A DNA stretch of 60,251 bases, taken from the IMG/VR virus record IMGVR_UViG_3300042478_002844, positions 1 to 60,251 of that record. One strand, written 5' to 3'. The position numbers and the translations under genes were made by a program. This document shows, one piece after another, positions 38,043 through 45,216 of this stretch. The notes under the pieces are model-generated. The model made no database searches, was not told where the DNA came from, and was given only the letters and a program-made list of their open reading frames with translations. The stretch's first letter is position 1, and each line of letters opens with the position of its first letter. The DNA comes from a virus.

Positions 38043-38257
38043 TGACTTGGTCTAATTCTTTCAGGTCTTATTGTTTTAATTTAAGAGTCGGCTCAATACC
38101 ATCTGGTTGTTGGGCCGATTTTAATAAAGTAAAAAGAGATTATTTTTACATTAAGCAGATGCGTTATTTTGAAACTGCTGATGACTTGCTAGGCTATGAC
38201 TCCATGCCTCCAGACCCTTATGTTGCAGATTATCCAATAGATTGTGATGAAAGCTAA
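38042..38257 (+). CDS. Unknown small protein, about 71 aa
   Basis: The ATG at 38042 overlaps the previous TGA (TGATG), so it is coupled to the lipoprotein gene. The sequence is rich in Tyr, Asp and Cys ('MTWSNSFRSYCFNL', 'DSMPPDPYVADYPIDCDE'). 'MTWSNSF' is only faintly like tag A. No domain was recognised. It ends the rightward group and its stop overlaps that of the convergent gene. Confidence 0.5.
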   Translation: MTWSNSFRSYCFNLRVGSIPSGCWADFNKVKRDYFYIKQMRYFETADDLLGYDSMPPDPYVADYPIDCDES

Positions 38258-38496
38258 TTAAAATTTTCTGGTTCTACTTTTGTTATTTCAGCATCTATTT
38301 TATTATTGATTATCTGAAAAGCGATCACATCTCCAAAAGTATCTTCTGGGTTTAATGTGGCTCTTTTTGCAGCTGCGTTATATTCTCTTTCTGTAAACAA
38401 TAGTTTAATTACACATCCGTTATCGTCTAATGCTGGTATATAGATGTAATTTTCAGCCTGTCTGCCTCTTTTGTTTTTATTTTTTCTCTTTTTCAT
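38254..38496 (-). CDS. Unknown small protein, about 80 aa
   Basis: I chose ATG at 38496; a TTG ten codons upstream is the only longer option. A Lys/Arg-rich opening is followed by 'NYIYIPALDDNGCVIKLLFT', probably a small beta domain. It overlaps the 3' end of the pterin-dehydratase-like gene by 20 bases. No function is visible. Confidence 0.55.
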   Translation of the reverse strand: MKKRKNKNKRGRQAENYIYIPALDDNGCVIKLLFTEREYNAAAKRATLNPEDTFGDVIAFQIINNKIDAEITKVEPENFN

Positions 38497-38755
38497 TTTT
38501 TCCCAATCTTTCTTTGTGTTTTTCAAAATACTGATCTATATATTTTGCCATTTCTACATCAAGATTTGTTATTTTTTCCAATTCATGATCACTCAATTCT
38601 ATTCTGACTGTATCATATTTTATTTCTACTGATGGATGATGATTGCACAATTGTGCTAGTTTAGAAATAAAATAAAAAAAACTAGAGCTAGAGCCCCAGT
38701 CCTTTGTGCGATAAGTTTTGAACATCTTATTGCTTTTTCGAGTCCATCCGCTCAT
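38477..38755 (-). CDS. Pterin-4a-carbinolamine dehydratase-like protein
   Basis: This 92-residue protein fits the PCD/DCoH family, which dehydrates 4a-hydroxytetrahydropterin in pterin recycling. The core 'LAQLCNHHPSVEIKYDTV' supplies the H-H-P (39-41) and aromatic residue, and the later His (57) and Asp (66) follow in 'LSDHELEKITNLD'. The usual pattern is 'A...HHP....y..V...l.TH...G.t..D'. The N-terminal part is shortened or diverged and the C-terminus has a basic tail. It overlaps the flavodoxin-like gene by ATGA, so the two may share a redox role. Confidence 0.75.
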   Translation of the reverse strand: MSGWTRKSNKMFKTYRTKDWGSSSSFFYFISKLAQLCNHHPSVEIKYDTVRIELSDHELEKITNLDVEMAKYIDQYFEKHKERLGKNEKEKK

Positions 38756-39525
38756 GCTTCTTTACCTTTAATTGTGAGTTTTATAATTCTGTTAAAATCT
38801 TTTGCGTCTTCTTTGTATCCTTGAGCAGTTTCATCTTTTTCATCATCCGTCCATTGCCAGTTCCAAAACAAATCATCTGGAGTTTTAAATCCATAAAATT
38901 TCATGACTTGCTTTTGCAGATCGATTACATTACTTCCATTAAAATTATGTCCAGTAAATATGCAACCTGCATCTATATTTGCAACAACATTATTTTCACC
39001 TAAAGTTGAATGTCTATTTTCTATCCAAGACAGTCTTTCAATAATTTTTTGATATATGCTATTTGCTTGCCCCCATCTGATTGATCCAAAGAATACTACA
39101 GCATCGCATTCAAAGAGTGGTTTCGTTATTTTCCATAACTCATCATTGGGGTTATTAATGGAGGCCCAGCATCTGTGATATCCAGATGGATCTTTTTCTT
39201 TATCTTTTAGTAAAGCATCTTTTGCTCCGCAGGTATTTCCATCCATCCTGGATATGTTTGCCTCACAGATATCAATCTTTAATTTTGCTGCATCTACTAC
39301 TGTAACTTTTTCATCTAATTTAGAAGCCATTGTAAGAGCTATTTGAGTTGATTTAGGAATATCAATAGGCGCTTTTTTCATTTGAAACCTATTGGAAGTT
39401 GTAACAAAAAGTATGTTTTTCTTCTGCTGCAAGTATGATACAGTTTTGTCAAATTGACTAACAAAATCTCCATTAGATTTAGTTAATAACTGTGCTAATG
39501 AAAATATTTGCTTGTCTTTATTCAT
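38752..39525 (-). CDS. Flavodoxin-fold NAD(P)H-dependent oxidoreductase
   Basis: This 257-residue protein has a flavodoxin-like or NADPH-dependent FMN reductase core. The first strand is 'KNILFVTTSNRFQ' near residue 37. 'CDAVVFFGSIRWGQANSIYQ' (~140-160) is the flavin-ring loop, and 'VANIDAGCIFTGHNFNGSN' a later strand. A ~30-residue N-terminal helix ('IFSLAQLLTKSNGDF') is extra. It starts inside the last base of the upstream gene and is coupled to the pterin-dehydratase-like gene that follows. It may be a flavin or quinone reductase; the substrate is unknown. Confidence 0.7.
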   Translation of the reverse strand: MNKDKQIFSLAQLLTKSNGDFVSQFDKTVSYLQQKKNILFVTTSNRFQMKKAPIDIPKSTQIALTMASKLDEKVTVVDAAKLKIDICEANISRMDGNTCGAKDALLKDKEKDPSGYHRCWASINNPNDELWKITKPLFECDAVVFFGSIRWGQANSIYQKIIERLSWIENRHSTLGENNVVANIDAGCIFTGHNFNGSNVIDLQKQVMKFYGFKTPDDLFWNWQWTDDEKDETAQGYKEDAKDFNRIIKLTIKGKEA

Positions 39526-40526
39526 TACTTTTTCTTACCCTTACGCCAACCGCCACCACGCTGCTTATACCACTTTGATGCAAAAAGATTTGCATACGCA
39601 GACGGATAAACTTTAAACTTAGCTTTTGCTGCAGCCTTTGCTCTAGCCCACAATGATGGATTTGTAGGCTTATTCTTTGATGACGTGGATTTCTTCTTTT
39701 TTGCTGCAGTTTTTAATTCATCCATCATTGGTCGATCCATAAGTAGGTAAGCCTCTTCTGGATGCCCGCCTATTTCCAAATCAACCTTGTGTTTAGCTGC
39801 TTCTTTTGCTATGGCGTCTAGCAAATCTTCTCTATTTATTTCGTGTCCAGTTGCACTTTCAATAACATCCATAATTACATGAATTTGTCCAAGGTATACT
39901 GACATTTTATTCTCATCATCTTCTTCTGGAACATTATTTTCTTTTCTTTCAATATGAGATTTTACCAATCTCTCTATTGCCAATTCCAGTGGAATTGGTT
40001 CGTGTCTGCGCTTGGCAAGCTTTAGTACATCCGACCATGGCTCGCATGATGCTTCAACCACAATCTCAGATGACTGCCAATTTATATTATATTTTTCAGA
40101 CAAAGACTCTGCCTTTATGAAGGCATCGTTTAATGACGATGCTATAACAGATAACACCTTGTCATTTTCTCCATCCTTGCAAATAACATCATAAATACTT
40201 AATTCTTCAATATTAGTGCTTGCTTTTTTATTTTCAGATCTACCAAATCCGTCAGAAGGAGTGCCCTCTAAATACATATCAGTATATGGGCAGTAATACT
40301 TACCCTCCTTGGGATCATAGTAGTAGACTCCGTGGTGAAGCTTAGTCTTAAAAGGTCCCTCTAGCCCTTTACGTGTACCAAACTCACGACCGCCAGCGTC
40401 AGTTACAACATCATCTTTCTTTTTCTTTTTTTCATCTTTACTTGCAGTTTTAACCAGAGACTGCTTACATTTGCTTTCAGAAACCAATTTGTTCCAGTTT
40501 ATTAAAGACGGTATATGCTTGCTCAT
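39525..40526 (-). CDS. Unknown protein with C-terminal 'VYPSAYAN' module
   Basis: This is a 333-residue protein. Near the N-terminus 'SLINWNKLVSESKCKQ' is a loose form of tag A. A Lys-rich linker precedes 'HHGVYYYDPKEGKYYCPYTD' (~65-85). A helical middle follows. The C-terminal ~45 residues, 'NPSLWARAKAAAKAKFKVYP' then 'SAYANLFASKWYKQRGGGW', match a small basic module I have seen in many phage and large-virus proteins of unknown function. It ends with W-Y-K and a Lys/Arg tail. AGGAG precedes the ATG. Confidence 0.7.
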   Translation of the reverse strand: MSKHIPSLINWNKLVSESKCKQSLVKTASKDEKKKKKDDVVTDAGGREFGTRKGLEGPFKTKLHHGVYYYDPKEGKYYCPYTDMYLEGTPSDGFGRSENKKASTNIEELSIYDVICKDGENDKVLSVIASSLNDAFIKAESLSEKYNINWQSSEIVVEASCEPWSDVLKLAKRRHEPIPLELAIERLVKSHIERKENNVPEEDDENKMSVYLGQIHVIMDVIESATGHEINREDLLDAIAKEAAKHKVDLEIGGHPEEAYLLMDRPMMDELKTAAKKKKSTSSKNKPTNPSLWARAKAAAKAKFKVYPSAYANLFASKWYKQRGGGWRKGKKK

Positions 40527-40599
40527 AAAAATCTCCTAAAGAACTACGTTTATTACATACAAATTAATCAAAAACCTCAAGGTAATTTTAAAAAGTAAA

Positions 40600-40699
40600 T
40601 TGTAATAGTATTGAAATGACATACTTACTTGCGCGCTCCCCAAAAGGTTGAGCGCAAGTTCCCAGAGCCCCCACCCTCTCCCCGGAGGGTGGGATTTTT
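40600..40699 (+). ncRNA. Candidate small RNA with two hairpins and a terminator
   Basis: Between two leftward genes lies a two-hairpin element. ACTTGCGC (40627-40634) pairs with GCGCAAGT (40652-40659). Then CCCACCCTC (40670-40678) pairs with GAGGGTGGG (40685-40693), followed by ATTTTT. The T-run is only on the + strand, while both neighbours are on the - strand, so the terminator implies a separate rightward transcript. The 5' end is unknown. The span 40527-40599 is AT-rich, and I see no clear promoter in it. Confidence 0.45.
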
Positions 40700-40919
40700 A
40701 ATTAAGGGTCTTTTTAGATTCAGTCAGCTGTCTAAAATAACTTGCTACTTCTAAAAGATCATCGTGGGCAGTTGTGATGTGCTCTAAAACCCAAGGTTCT
40801 ACCGAAACATGATCTATATTTGCATCTAAAACTTTTGTCAAAAGAAGTATTTGTTTAATTTTTTCTTTTGTCATGCCATCTGCTTGCTCAGAGGCAAGTT
40901 TGAATATTGGTTTTTTCAT
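40698..40919 (-). CDS. Small phage protein with 'EPWVLEHITTA' motif
   Basis: The ATG at 40919 overlaps the kinase stop (ATGA), giving 73 residues; the longer frame begins inside the kinase gene. It opens 'MKKPIFKLASEQADGMTKEK'. The core 'VSVEPWVLEHITTAHDDLLE' then 'VASYFR' is a helical pattern I have seen repeatedly in small virion-associated or unassigned phage proteins. The stop overlaps the T-run of the small-RNA terminator on the other strand. Confidence 0.7.
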   Translation of the reverse strand: MKKPIFKLASEQADGMTKEKIKQILLLTKVLDANIDHVSVEPWVLEHITTAHDDLLEVASYFRQLTESKKTLN

Positions 40920-41545
40920 TTCTTTTTTCCTTGCTTTTTCTTTACCTGCATAACGCAACTTTCATATTTTTTCTTGTTTTCTCTACCAACAGTAGACGTA
41001 CACACGGCCCAAGGGTTTGGGTCATATTCTTTTTTCTTTTTTGCTTCTTTATACCAGCTATTATTTTTACTACTTGTTTTTTGAGCTTCAGATTTTGGAG
41101 GCAGTGGTTTTCTTTCCTCTAAGCGCCTACTTGTGTCAAAAGGTTCAAATCTTGCTTTCATTCTTTCAAGAGCTTCTGGTGGGACTCCGTGTATGTTTTT
41201 TGTTGATTCACCTGTTGGGGAAACAGTCCCTTCAACATGCACAAATGTTACGTAATAACCTCTTTCTTGAGCAGCTTTTACATATGGCGACATTTCCCAG
41301 TGTTGAGTGTTGGTATTTGCCAATGCTATTTTTGTCTCACCACGATCCATTGCTTCTATAACTTTGTTTTTTGTTGATTCATGAGCTTTTCCCAGAAGAG
41401 ATGGATTAAAGCTCATATTTTCACCATATAGTCCAGGATAATCATCTGCTGCATAAACGTTTCCAGGAGCTAAAGCTTCTGCGACAGCACTTTTTCCGCT
41501 TCCCGGTAAACCTCTCATGATGTATAGTGTCTTTGAATTGTTCAT
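40916..41545 (-). CDS. P-loop kinase, N4BP2/polynucleotide-kinase type, fused to a small phage module
   Basis: This 209-residue protein starts with 'TLYIMRGLPGSGKSAVAEAL' (P-loop at 12-19), then 'YAADDYPGLYG' and 'IALANTNTQHWEMSPYVKAA', matching N4BP2L-like AAA_33 kinases ('RG.PGSGKST', 'S.DDYF', 'DNTN...W...pY...A'). They phosphorylate polynucleotide 5' ends or related substrates. After ~155 comes 'NNSWYKEAKKKKEY', a tag-A-like string, then 'NPWAVCTSTVGRENKKKYES', a small Cys module common in phages. The tag sits exactly at the domain boundary, as if a separate tagged gene had been fused. Confidence 0.8.
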   Translation of the reverse strand: MNNSKTLYIMRGLPGSGKSAVAEALAPGNVYAADDYPGLYGENMSFNPSLLGKAHESTKNKVIEAMDRGETKIALANTNTQHWEMSPYVKAAQERGYYVTFVHVEGTVSPTGESTKNIHGVPPEALERMKARFEPFDTSRRLEERKPLPPKSEAQKTSSKNNSWYKEAKKKKEYDPNPWAVCTSTVGRENKKKYESCVMQVKKKQGKKK

Positions 41546-41605
41546 AAAATACCTTTTGGTATGATTTATTTAACACAAACAGCATTTATACCTTTTAAGT
41601 ATTTT

Positions 41606-41741
41606 AATTTGATACTATTTGATTTTTTAATTTAAAAATCTTGTCAACTCACCCCTCAGGAGGGATATAGATGGGGTGGCGCAGGAACTTTTCCTGTTTT
41701 GCCGAAAAGAATAGTTCACACCTTTTGAAAAAGGAGACTTT
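41606..41741 (+). promoter_or_regulatory. Structured 5' leader of the outer-membrane protein gene
   Basis: A possible promoter is TTGATA (41609-41614) with TTAAAA 17 bases later (41632-41637); the match is moderate. The transcript would begin near 41645 and fold. CACCCC (41650-41655) pairs with GGGGTG (41673-41678) around a loop that contains GGAGGG. CAGGAA (41682-41687) pairs with TTCCTG (41691-41696), enclosed by GGC/GCC. The real ribosome-binding site AAGGAG lies after both stems at ~41731-41736. The loop's GGAGGG could mimic a ribosome site. No T-run is present, so control would be at translation or mRNA stability. Confidence 0.4.
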
Positions 41742-42509
41742 ATGAAGGAAGCGATAATTGGAATCGTCGGAGCATCAGTACTTAGCATGTCTGCCATGGC
41801 ACAGACAGCTCAGCCTGCTGTTGCGACAAACGACAGTGGATTTGCATCTTTCTTCAAGCTAAACGACTTTAGCTTTGATGAAAAGATCAATTTCTACAAC
41901 CTGGATACTGGGAATGTCACCCAGTTTGTTCAGCAGCTTAATTGGCAGACCCCGATTAAGGACCTTACCACCCACTTGACACTGCCAGTGTACACTGATG
42001 GCGTCACTGGTGCAGGCATGCTTGATTTGGGCGCTGATTGGACATTTGTTCACAAGCCATTGAGCTTTATGGACAAGGCTGACTTTTCAGTAGACGTTAA
42101 GCTTCCAACCAGCTCTGCTGGCTACGGCGGCAACAGTGTTAACGTTGTGCTCGGATTAGCAACAGAGGGAACTACCTTTGTTGACAAGCTGTCTTGGGGT
42201 GCTGGCATGAACTGGGAATTTAACACCAATGGTGACTATATTCCAGTTTTTGGAGGATTTACTACTCAGGACATTATGAATGTTAATGCAGATCTGGCCT
42301 ATCAGCTTGTTGATAAGCTTGATCTTGCAGTTAATTATAATTTCTGGTATCTTGATAGTGGTGAAAGTTTGAGCACAATCGGTCCTGCTCTTAATTGGGA
42401 TGTTTGCCCCAATGCGAACCTCAACTTCGGAGTTGATGTTCCATTCGCTCAGTACAGCGGCTCACCGCTTGATCTTATTGTTCGTTTTGGTGGTTCAGTC
42501 AAGTTCTAA
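41742..42509 (+). CDS. Outer-membrane beta-barrel protein
   Basis: This 255-residue protein has a signal peptide ('MKEAIIGIVGASVLSMSAMA', cleaved after A-M-A) and then alternating polar and hydrophobic strands, aromatic-rich ('VNADLAYQLVDKLDLAVNYN'). It ends 'DLIVRFGGSVKF', with the C-terminal Phe that BAM complexes recognise. No porin family was recognised. AAGGAG precedes the ATG. C-ending codons are more frequent than in neighbours, which suggests strong expression or a recent host origin. It could change host surface properties, for example by blocking other phages or allowing solute entry. Confidence 0.75.
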   Translation: MKEAIIGIVGASVLSMSAMAQTAQPAVATNDSGFASFFKLNDFSFDEKINFYNLDTGNVTQFVQQLNWQTPIKDLTTHLTLPVYTDGVTGAGMLDLGADWTFVHKPLSFMDKADFSVDVKLPTSSAGYGGNSVNVVLGLATEGTTFVDKLSWGAGMNWEFNTNGDYIPVFGGFTTQDIMNVNADLAYQLVDKLDLAVNYNFWYLDSGESLSTIGPALNWDVCPNANLNFGVDVPFAQYSGSPLDLIVRFGGSVKF

Positions 42510-42527
42510 TTGAAAGGAGAACAAATT

Positions 42528-42695
42528 ATGGATTCATCTAATGAGTGTTCAAAGTGCCCAATTATGGGCGGTTTCTGCTGGAAGAGCCCAGTTCACTGGG
42601 TCCTTTTCCTTGCCGTTCTTCCATTTACCGTTAAGGGCGTAGGTCTTATCGGCGCATGGATTGGCAAGCTAGTCACAACTGTAGCAGGCAGCTAA
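42528..42695 (+). CDS. Small membrane peptide with CxxC, 55 aa
   Basis: The ATG at 42528 is preceded by AAGGAG. The peptide has 'MDSSNECSKCPIMGGFCW', so C-x-x-C plus a third Cys, and then one or two membrane helices ('WVLFLAVLPFTVKGVGLIGA'). It follows the outer-membrane protein by 18 bases and shares its terminator, so the two form one unit. It may be an assembly or thiol factor for the barrel, but nothing proves this. Confidence 0.7.
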   Translation: MDSSNECSKCPIMGGFCWKSPVHWVLFLAVLPFTVKGVGLIGAWIGKLVTTVAGS

Positions 42696-42712
42696 TTTTA
42701 GTTATATATAAT

Positions 42713-42756
42713 AAAGATAAAGAGCAGGTTTCGGCCTGCTCTTTATCTTTTACTTA
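42713..42756. terminator. Strong bidirectional terminator, 16-bp stem
   Basis: A 16-bp perfect stem (42713-42728 with 42735-42750) encloses TTTCGG. A-runs and T-runs flank it. It ends the rightward outer-membrane unit, and on the other strand it ends the small leftward gene whose stop codon is at 42750-42752. Confidence 0.9.
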
Positions 42757-42869
42757 TTTTTCTTTTTTCTACCAGCGCAATGTGCTTTTTGACTAAAACC
42801 TTTTGGCCGAGAACAGTTAATCGATTTTTTGTACTTTTCTGACCATTTAGCGGTTTTTATGTTAATCAT
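42750..42869 (-). CDS. Small basic phage protein with 'GFSQKAHCAG' motif, 39 aa
   Basis: This 39-codon gene reads 'MINIKTAKWSEKYKKSINCS' then 'RPKGFSQKAHCAGRKKKNK'. The 'NC..PKGFSQ.AHC.GRKK' pattern recurs, from memory, as a small basic Cys/His protein or domain in many tailed phages, so the frame is very likely real despite its size. The two Cys and one His could bind zinc. The stop codon lies at the base of the terminator stem. It is the last gene of the leftward group that begins near 51205. Confidence 0.8.
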   Translation of the reverse strand: MINIKTAKWSEKYKKSINCSRPKGFSQKAHCAGRKKKNK

Positions 42870-42877
42870 AATATTCT

Positions 42878-43489
42878 TTATTTAGCTCCACGAGACTTCA
42901 TGTAATCAGATTGCTGTTGATTAATAAGATTAACGTAATCTTGCGGCTTTGCCTGCCCAGCCTTTATTTTCTCCAACATTGCTATTCTGTCGTTAAAAAT
43001 GCCCATGGTGTGGACTTGAGATGATGGCAAGGGCTTTTCTCCCTTAGAGATTCTATCAACTCTTTTCTTCAAGTCTTGTATATTAAAATCTACGGTTGCT
43101 GGATCCGAAAGCATTTTTACTTGTTCTTCATCAGACGGAGAAAGTGCTGACATTACAGCACCCATAGGTGATTTTTCCATTCCCTGTCCAATCATACTTT
43201 TCGCCAATTCGTCTGGAGTATTTCCGGTTGGACTTATAGCTCCACCTGTGGCCTTTGAGACTGCATTACCCACAGCGCTCACTGGCAGGCTAGACATTTG
43301 CTGCTGAGCTTTTGCTGGATCTGTAGATAATGGCTGCCCAGTAACTGCTTTCATAGCCTTGCTCGCGTCTTCTTGTTTTTTTCTAGAAGCTGCATCTGCT
43401 ACTTCCTTATACTGCTCTGCAGTTGGTGCTTGAGCAAGCTTTTCTATGCTCCATCCACTTTCTTTTAAAGTCCAAGCAAATTTTATCAT
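42878..43489 (-). CDS. Unknown helical protein with 'MIKFAW' opening
   Basis: This 203-residue protein opens 'MIKFAWTLKESGWSIEKLAQ', which is nearly the same opening as the unrelated protein at 45217-45690 ('MIKFAWKYTQAGWTIQKIGH'). This third tag type shares G-W and K-L-A-Q elements with tags A and B. The rest is helical with Pro/Gly turns ('AISPTGNTPDELAKSMIGQG') and no known motif. GGAG lies upstream of the ATG. It may be a scaffold or virion protein, but this is not shown. Confidence 0.65.
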   Translation of the reverse strand: MIKFAWTLKESGWSIEKLAQAPTAEQYKEVADAASRKKQEDASKAMKAVTGQPLSTDPAKAQQQMSSLPVSAVGNAVSKATGGAISPTGNTPDELAKSMIGQGMEKSPMGAVMSALSPSDEEQVKMLSDPATVDFNIQDLKKRVDRISKGEKPLPSSQVHTMGIFNDRIAMLEKIKAGQAKPQDYVNLINQQQSDYMKSRGAK

Positions 43490-43554
43490 ATAATTTTCTC
43501 CAATAATAAAGGTAATATTTTTATGTAAAATATTAAAAACGTCCTTCTATTTTA

Positions 43555-43959
43555 TTAAACCTTTACGTAATCATTTGCTTTTGCTATATCTTCTGAAAGC
43601 GTTTTGAACCAATTGCCACGACGATACAAACTTCCCTCAGCCCCACTAACTTCGCATATCGAATGAGACAACTCTTCAGTCATATCTACAACACCGTTAG
43701 TCCAGTAATCCCCACCACTTATATACATTCTTAAACTACCAAACTTCTCTTTAATTTGTTCCACATGTGCAGGAACATAAGCTAGATCGTTCTTTTTTTG
43801 TTGATTATGTTTATGCAAAAGCTTAGCAGCTGTTTTTATGATATTTGCCCATCCATCATCACAAGCCATCTCAAATGCTACATCAGTGTTTTCTGGCTCT
43901 TCGTCAAAGAATATAGACCAAGCTTCTAGTATAATCTTCTTTTCAATATCTTTATTCAT
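43555..43959 (-). CDS. Phage protein with 'IKEKFGSLR' motif
   Basis: This 134-residue protein contains 'EQIKEKFGSLRMYISGGDYW', followed by 'EELSHSICEVSGAEGSL' and 'NWFKTL'. I have seen the pattern '.KEKFG.LRFY....', then 'aE..S...CE.CG..G', and W near the end in many phage and bacterial proteins of unknown function; in most the second Cys binds with the first, whereas here S-G replaces C-G. AAGGAG precedes the ATG. It lies in a run of closely spaced leftward genes. Confidence 0.7.
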   Translation of the reverse strand: MNKDIEKKIILEAWSIFFDEEPENTDVAFEMACDDGWANIIKTAAKLLHKHNQQKKNDLAYVPAHVEQIKEKFGSLRMYISGGDYWTNGVVDMTEELSHSICEVSGAEGSLYRRGNWFKTLSEDIAKANDYVKV

Positions 43960-43962
43960 TTT

Positions 43963-44265
43963 TTAATTCTCCTTACGAGATAGACACTCAAGAAGCCATT
44001 TTTCTTTTGTAATGAAAACAGGCTCATGGTTTAAAGAATCCCATTTTATCCAGCCGCCAATTCTTTCAGAGGCCTCAAGTATAAGTTTTGACTGTACGTT
44101 GCCTACAGCTGGCGGATCACTGTGAACAGCATCCCATACCGTAAACTCTAAGTTTACCATCCATGTTGCTGACCAATACTCTTCAGATATTGAATAAAAA
44201 GAGTTTTTAAACCAATCTAAAACTTCTTCATCTGTAAATTGGTCAAAAAAATTACACTTTTTCAT
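43963..44265 (-). CDS. Unknown small protein, 100 aa
   Basis: This protein is rich in aromatic residues ('EEYWSATWMVNLEFTVWDAV'), is probably alpha/beta, and is acidic. Its ATG overlaps the previous stop (ATGA) and its stop lies 3 bases before the next start. No family was recognised and there is no membrane segment. Confidence 0.6.
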   Translation of the reverse strand: MKKCNFFDQFTDEEVLDWFKNSFYSISEEYWSATWMVNLEFTVWDAVHSDPPAVGNVQSKLILEASERIGGWIKWDSLNHEPVFITKEKWLLECLSRKEN

Positions 44266-44576
44266 TCTACTTCTACCAATACTGCAGGCTGGCTTGGCTC
44301 ATCTCCATATTGCCCTGGAGTAATTTTAACAATTTGTCTATCTTCTTTATATGGTGGATCCATAAAAAATTTACTTCCAACTTGTAAAAACGGGCCACCA
44401 GAGAAGTCTACAAATTCATACTCATTTTTTGTATCATCAGCATAACCGCACCTAACAAAATGAGAATCTCCATATACAAGATACTCTTTGTTAGAAATTC
44501 TCTTAATGTATCGTATTTCGCCGTATCTACTTTTTATCACGGCGTTTTGGTTTATTGGTATTCTTTTTAGCCTCAT
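44262..44576 (-). CDS. Unknown small beta-rich protein, 104 aa
   Basis: The sequence has a strand-rich pattern ('KSRYGEIRYIKRISNKEYLV', 'GPFLQVGSKFFMDPPYKED') that may form a small barrel, but no family is recognised. It overlaps the upstream tag-B gene by 50 bases in another frame, so its true start could be later, although no better Met is near. Confidence 0.55.
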   Translation of the reverse strand: MRLKRIPINQNAVIKSRYGEIRYIKRISNKEYLVYGDSHFVRCGYADDTKNEYEFVDFSGGPFLQVGSKFFMDPPYKEDRQIVKITPGQYGDEPSQPAVLVEVE

Positions 44577-44985
44577 TATTATTTTTCGTCATAACGATAT
44601 CGTCATCTTGAAGATTGAAGAGTTCATCATGAATTTCACCAATGTAATAGTCAAATAAGTTCTCAGCCACAGAACGCACTAACATATCGTTTACGGACAT
44701 CTCTCCATGCTCTTTTGTATATATTTTTATGCCTTCTTTAGCTGCTTTTTCAAATGCCAATACACCCATTTCTCTATTAAATAATCCTTTTTTAAGCTTT
44801 ATGGACAAGTTGTGTATAAGCGGGTTTATTAATTTTTTATATAATTTATTATAATGAACAATATGTGCTGTTAATTCATACACATTAGGAGCATGTTTAA
44901 GATGAGATACTTTGACCCAGCCAGCATGGATACCTATGTTTATCCAGTCATGCTTTGATATATTAATGCCATTATATTTAAACAT
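44527..44985 (-). CDS. Tag-B protein, 152 aa
   Basis: I chose ATG at 44985. Tag B covers residues ~6-25 ('GINISKHDWINIGIHAGWVK'). The remainder is helical with basic clusters ('KLINPLIHNLSIKLKKGLFN') and a Lys/Asn-rich tail. Unlike the members at 6524-8970 it lacks a Gly-rich hydrophobic segment, so the tag is not tied to membrane insertion. A terminator for the upstream gene lies just before it, at 45021-45042. Confidence 0.65.
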   Translation of the reverse strand: MFKYNGINISKHDWINIGIHAGWVKVSHLKHAPNVYELTAHIVHYNKLYKKLINPLIHNLSIKLKKGLFNREMGVLAFEKAAKEGIKIYTKEHGEMSVNDMLVRSVAENLFDYYIGEIHDELFNLQDDDIVMTKNNNEAKKNTNKPKRRDKK

Positions 44986-45020
44986 ACTAATACTTACCAA
45001 TACTAAGCTTTGTTACCTAC

Positions 45021-45042
45021 AAAAAACCCTCATTACTGAGGG
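45021..45042 (-). terminator. Rho-independent terminator for a leftward gene
   Basis: CCCTCA (45027-45032) pairs with TGAGGG (45037-45042), and on the leftward strand the stem is followed by six T. The TAA stop codon of the gene at 45033-45176 is within the loop. Confidence 0.8.
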
Positions 45043-45176
45043 CTTTCTATCTTGCGCTTTGCCTCGCAACCTTCCATGTTTCTAATCCGATCATGCTTTT
45101 TCTTCATTACTTTAGCTTTCCATGATCGTCTTGTCATCCCCAAATCGCTATAATTATTTCTAGAATTTTTACCCAT
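45033..45176 (-). CDS. Small basic protein, 47 aa
   Basis: This gene starts at ATG 45176 with GGAG upstream and reads 'MGKNSRNNYSDLGMTRRSWK' then 'AKVMKKKHDRIRNMEGCEAK'. It is strongly basic and helical, which suits nucleic-acid binding, but no family is recognised. The stop codon lies in the terminator loop, so translation through to the stop may affect termination. The good ribosome site, the strong terminator and the lack of any other gene support it. Confidence 0.7.
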   Translation of the reverse strand: MGKNSRNNYSDLGMTRRSWKAKVMKKKHDRIRNMEGCEAKRKIESPQ

Positions 45177-45216
45177 ATTTATCTCCTTTTATTACAAAAG
45201 CTAATCATGTTATCGA

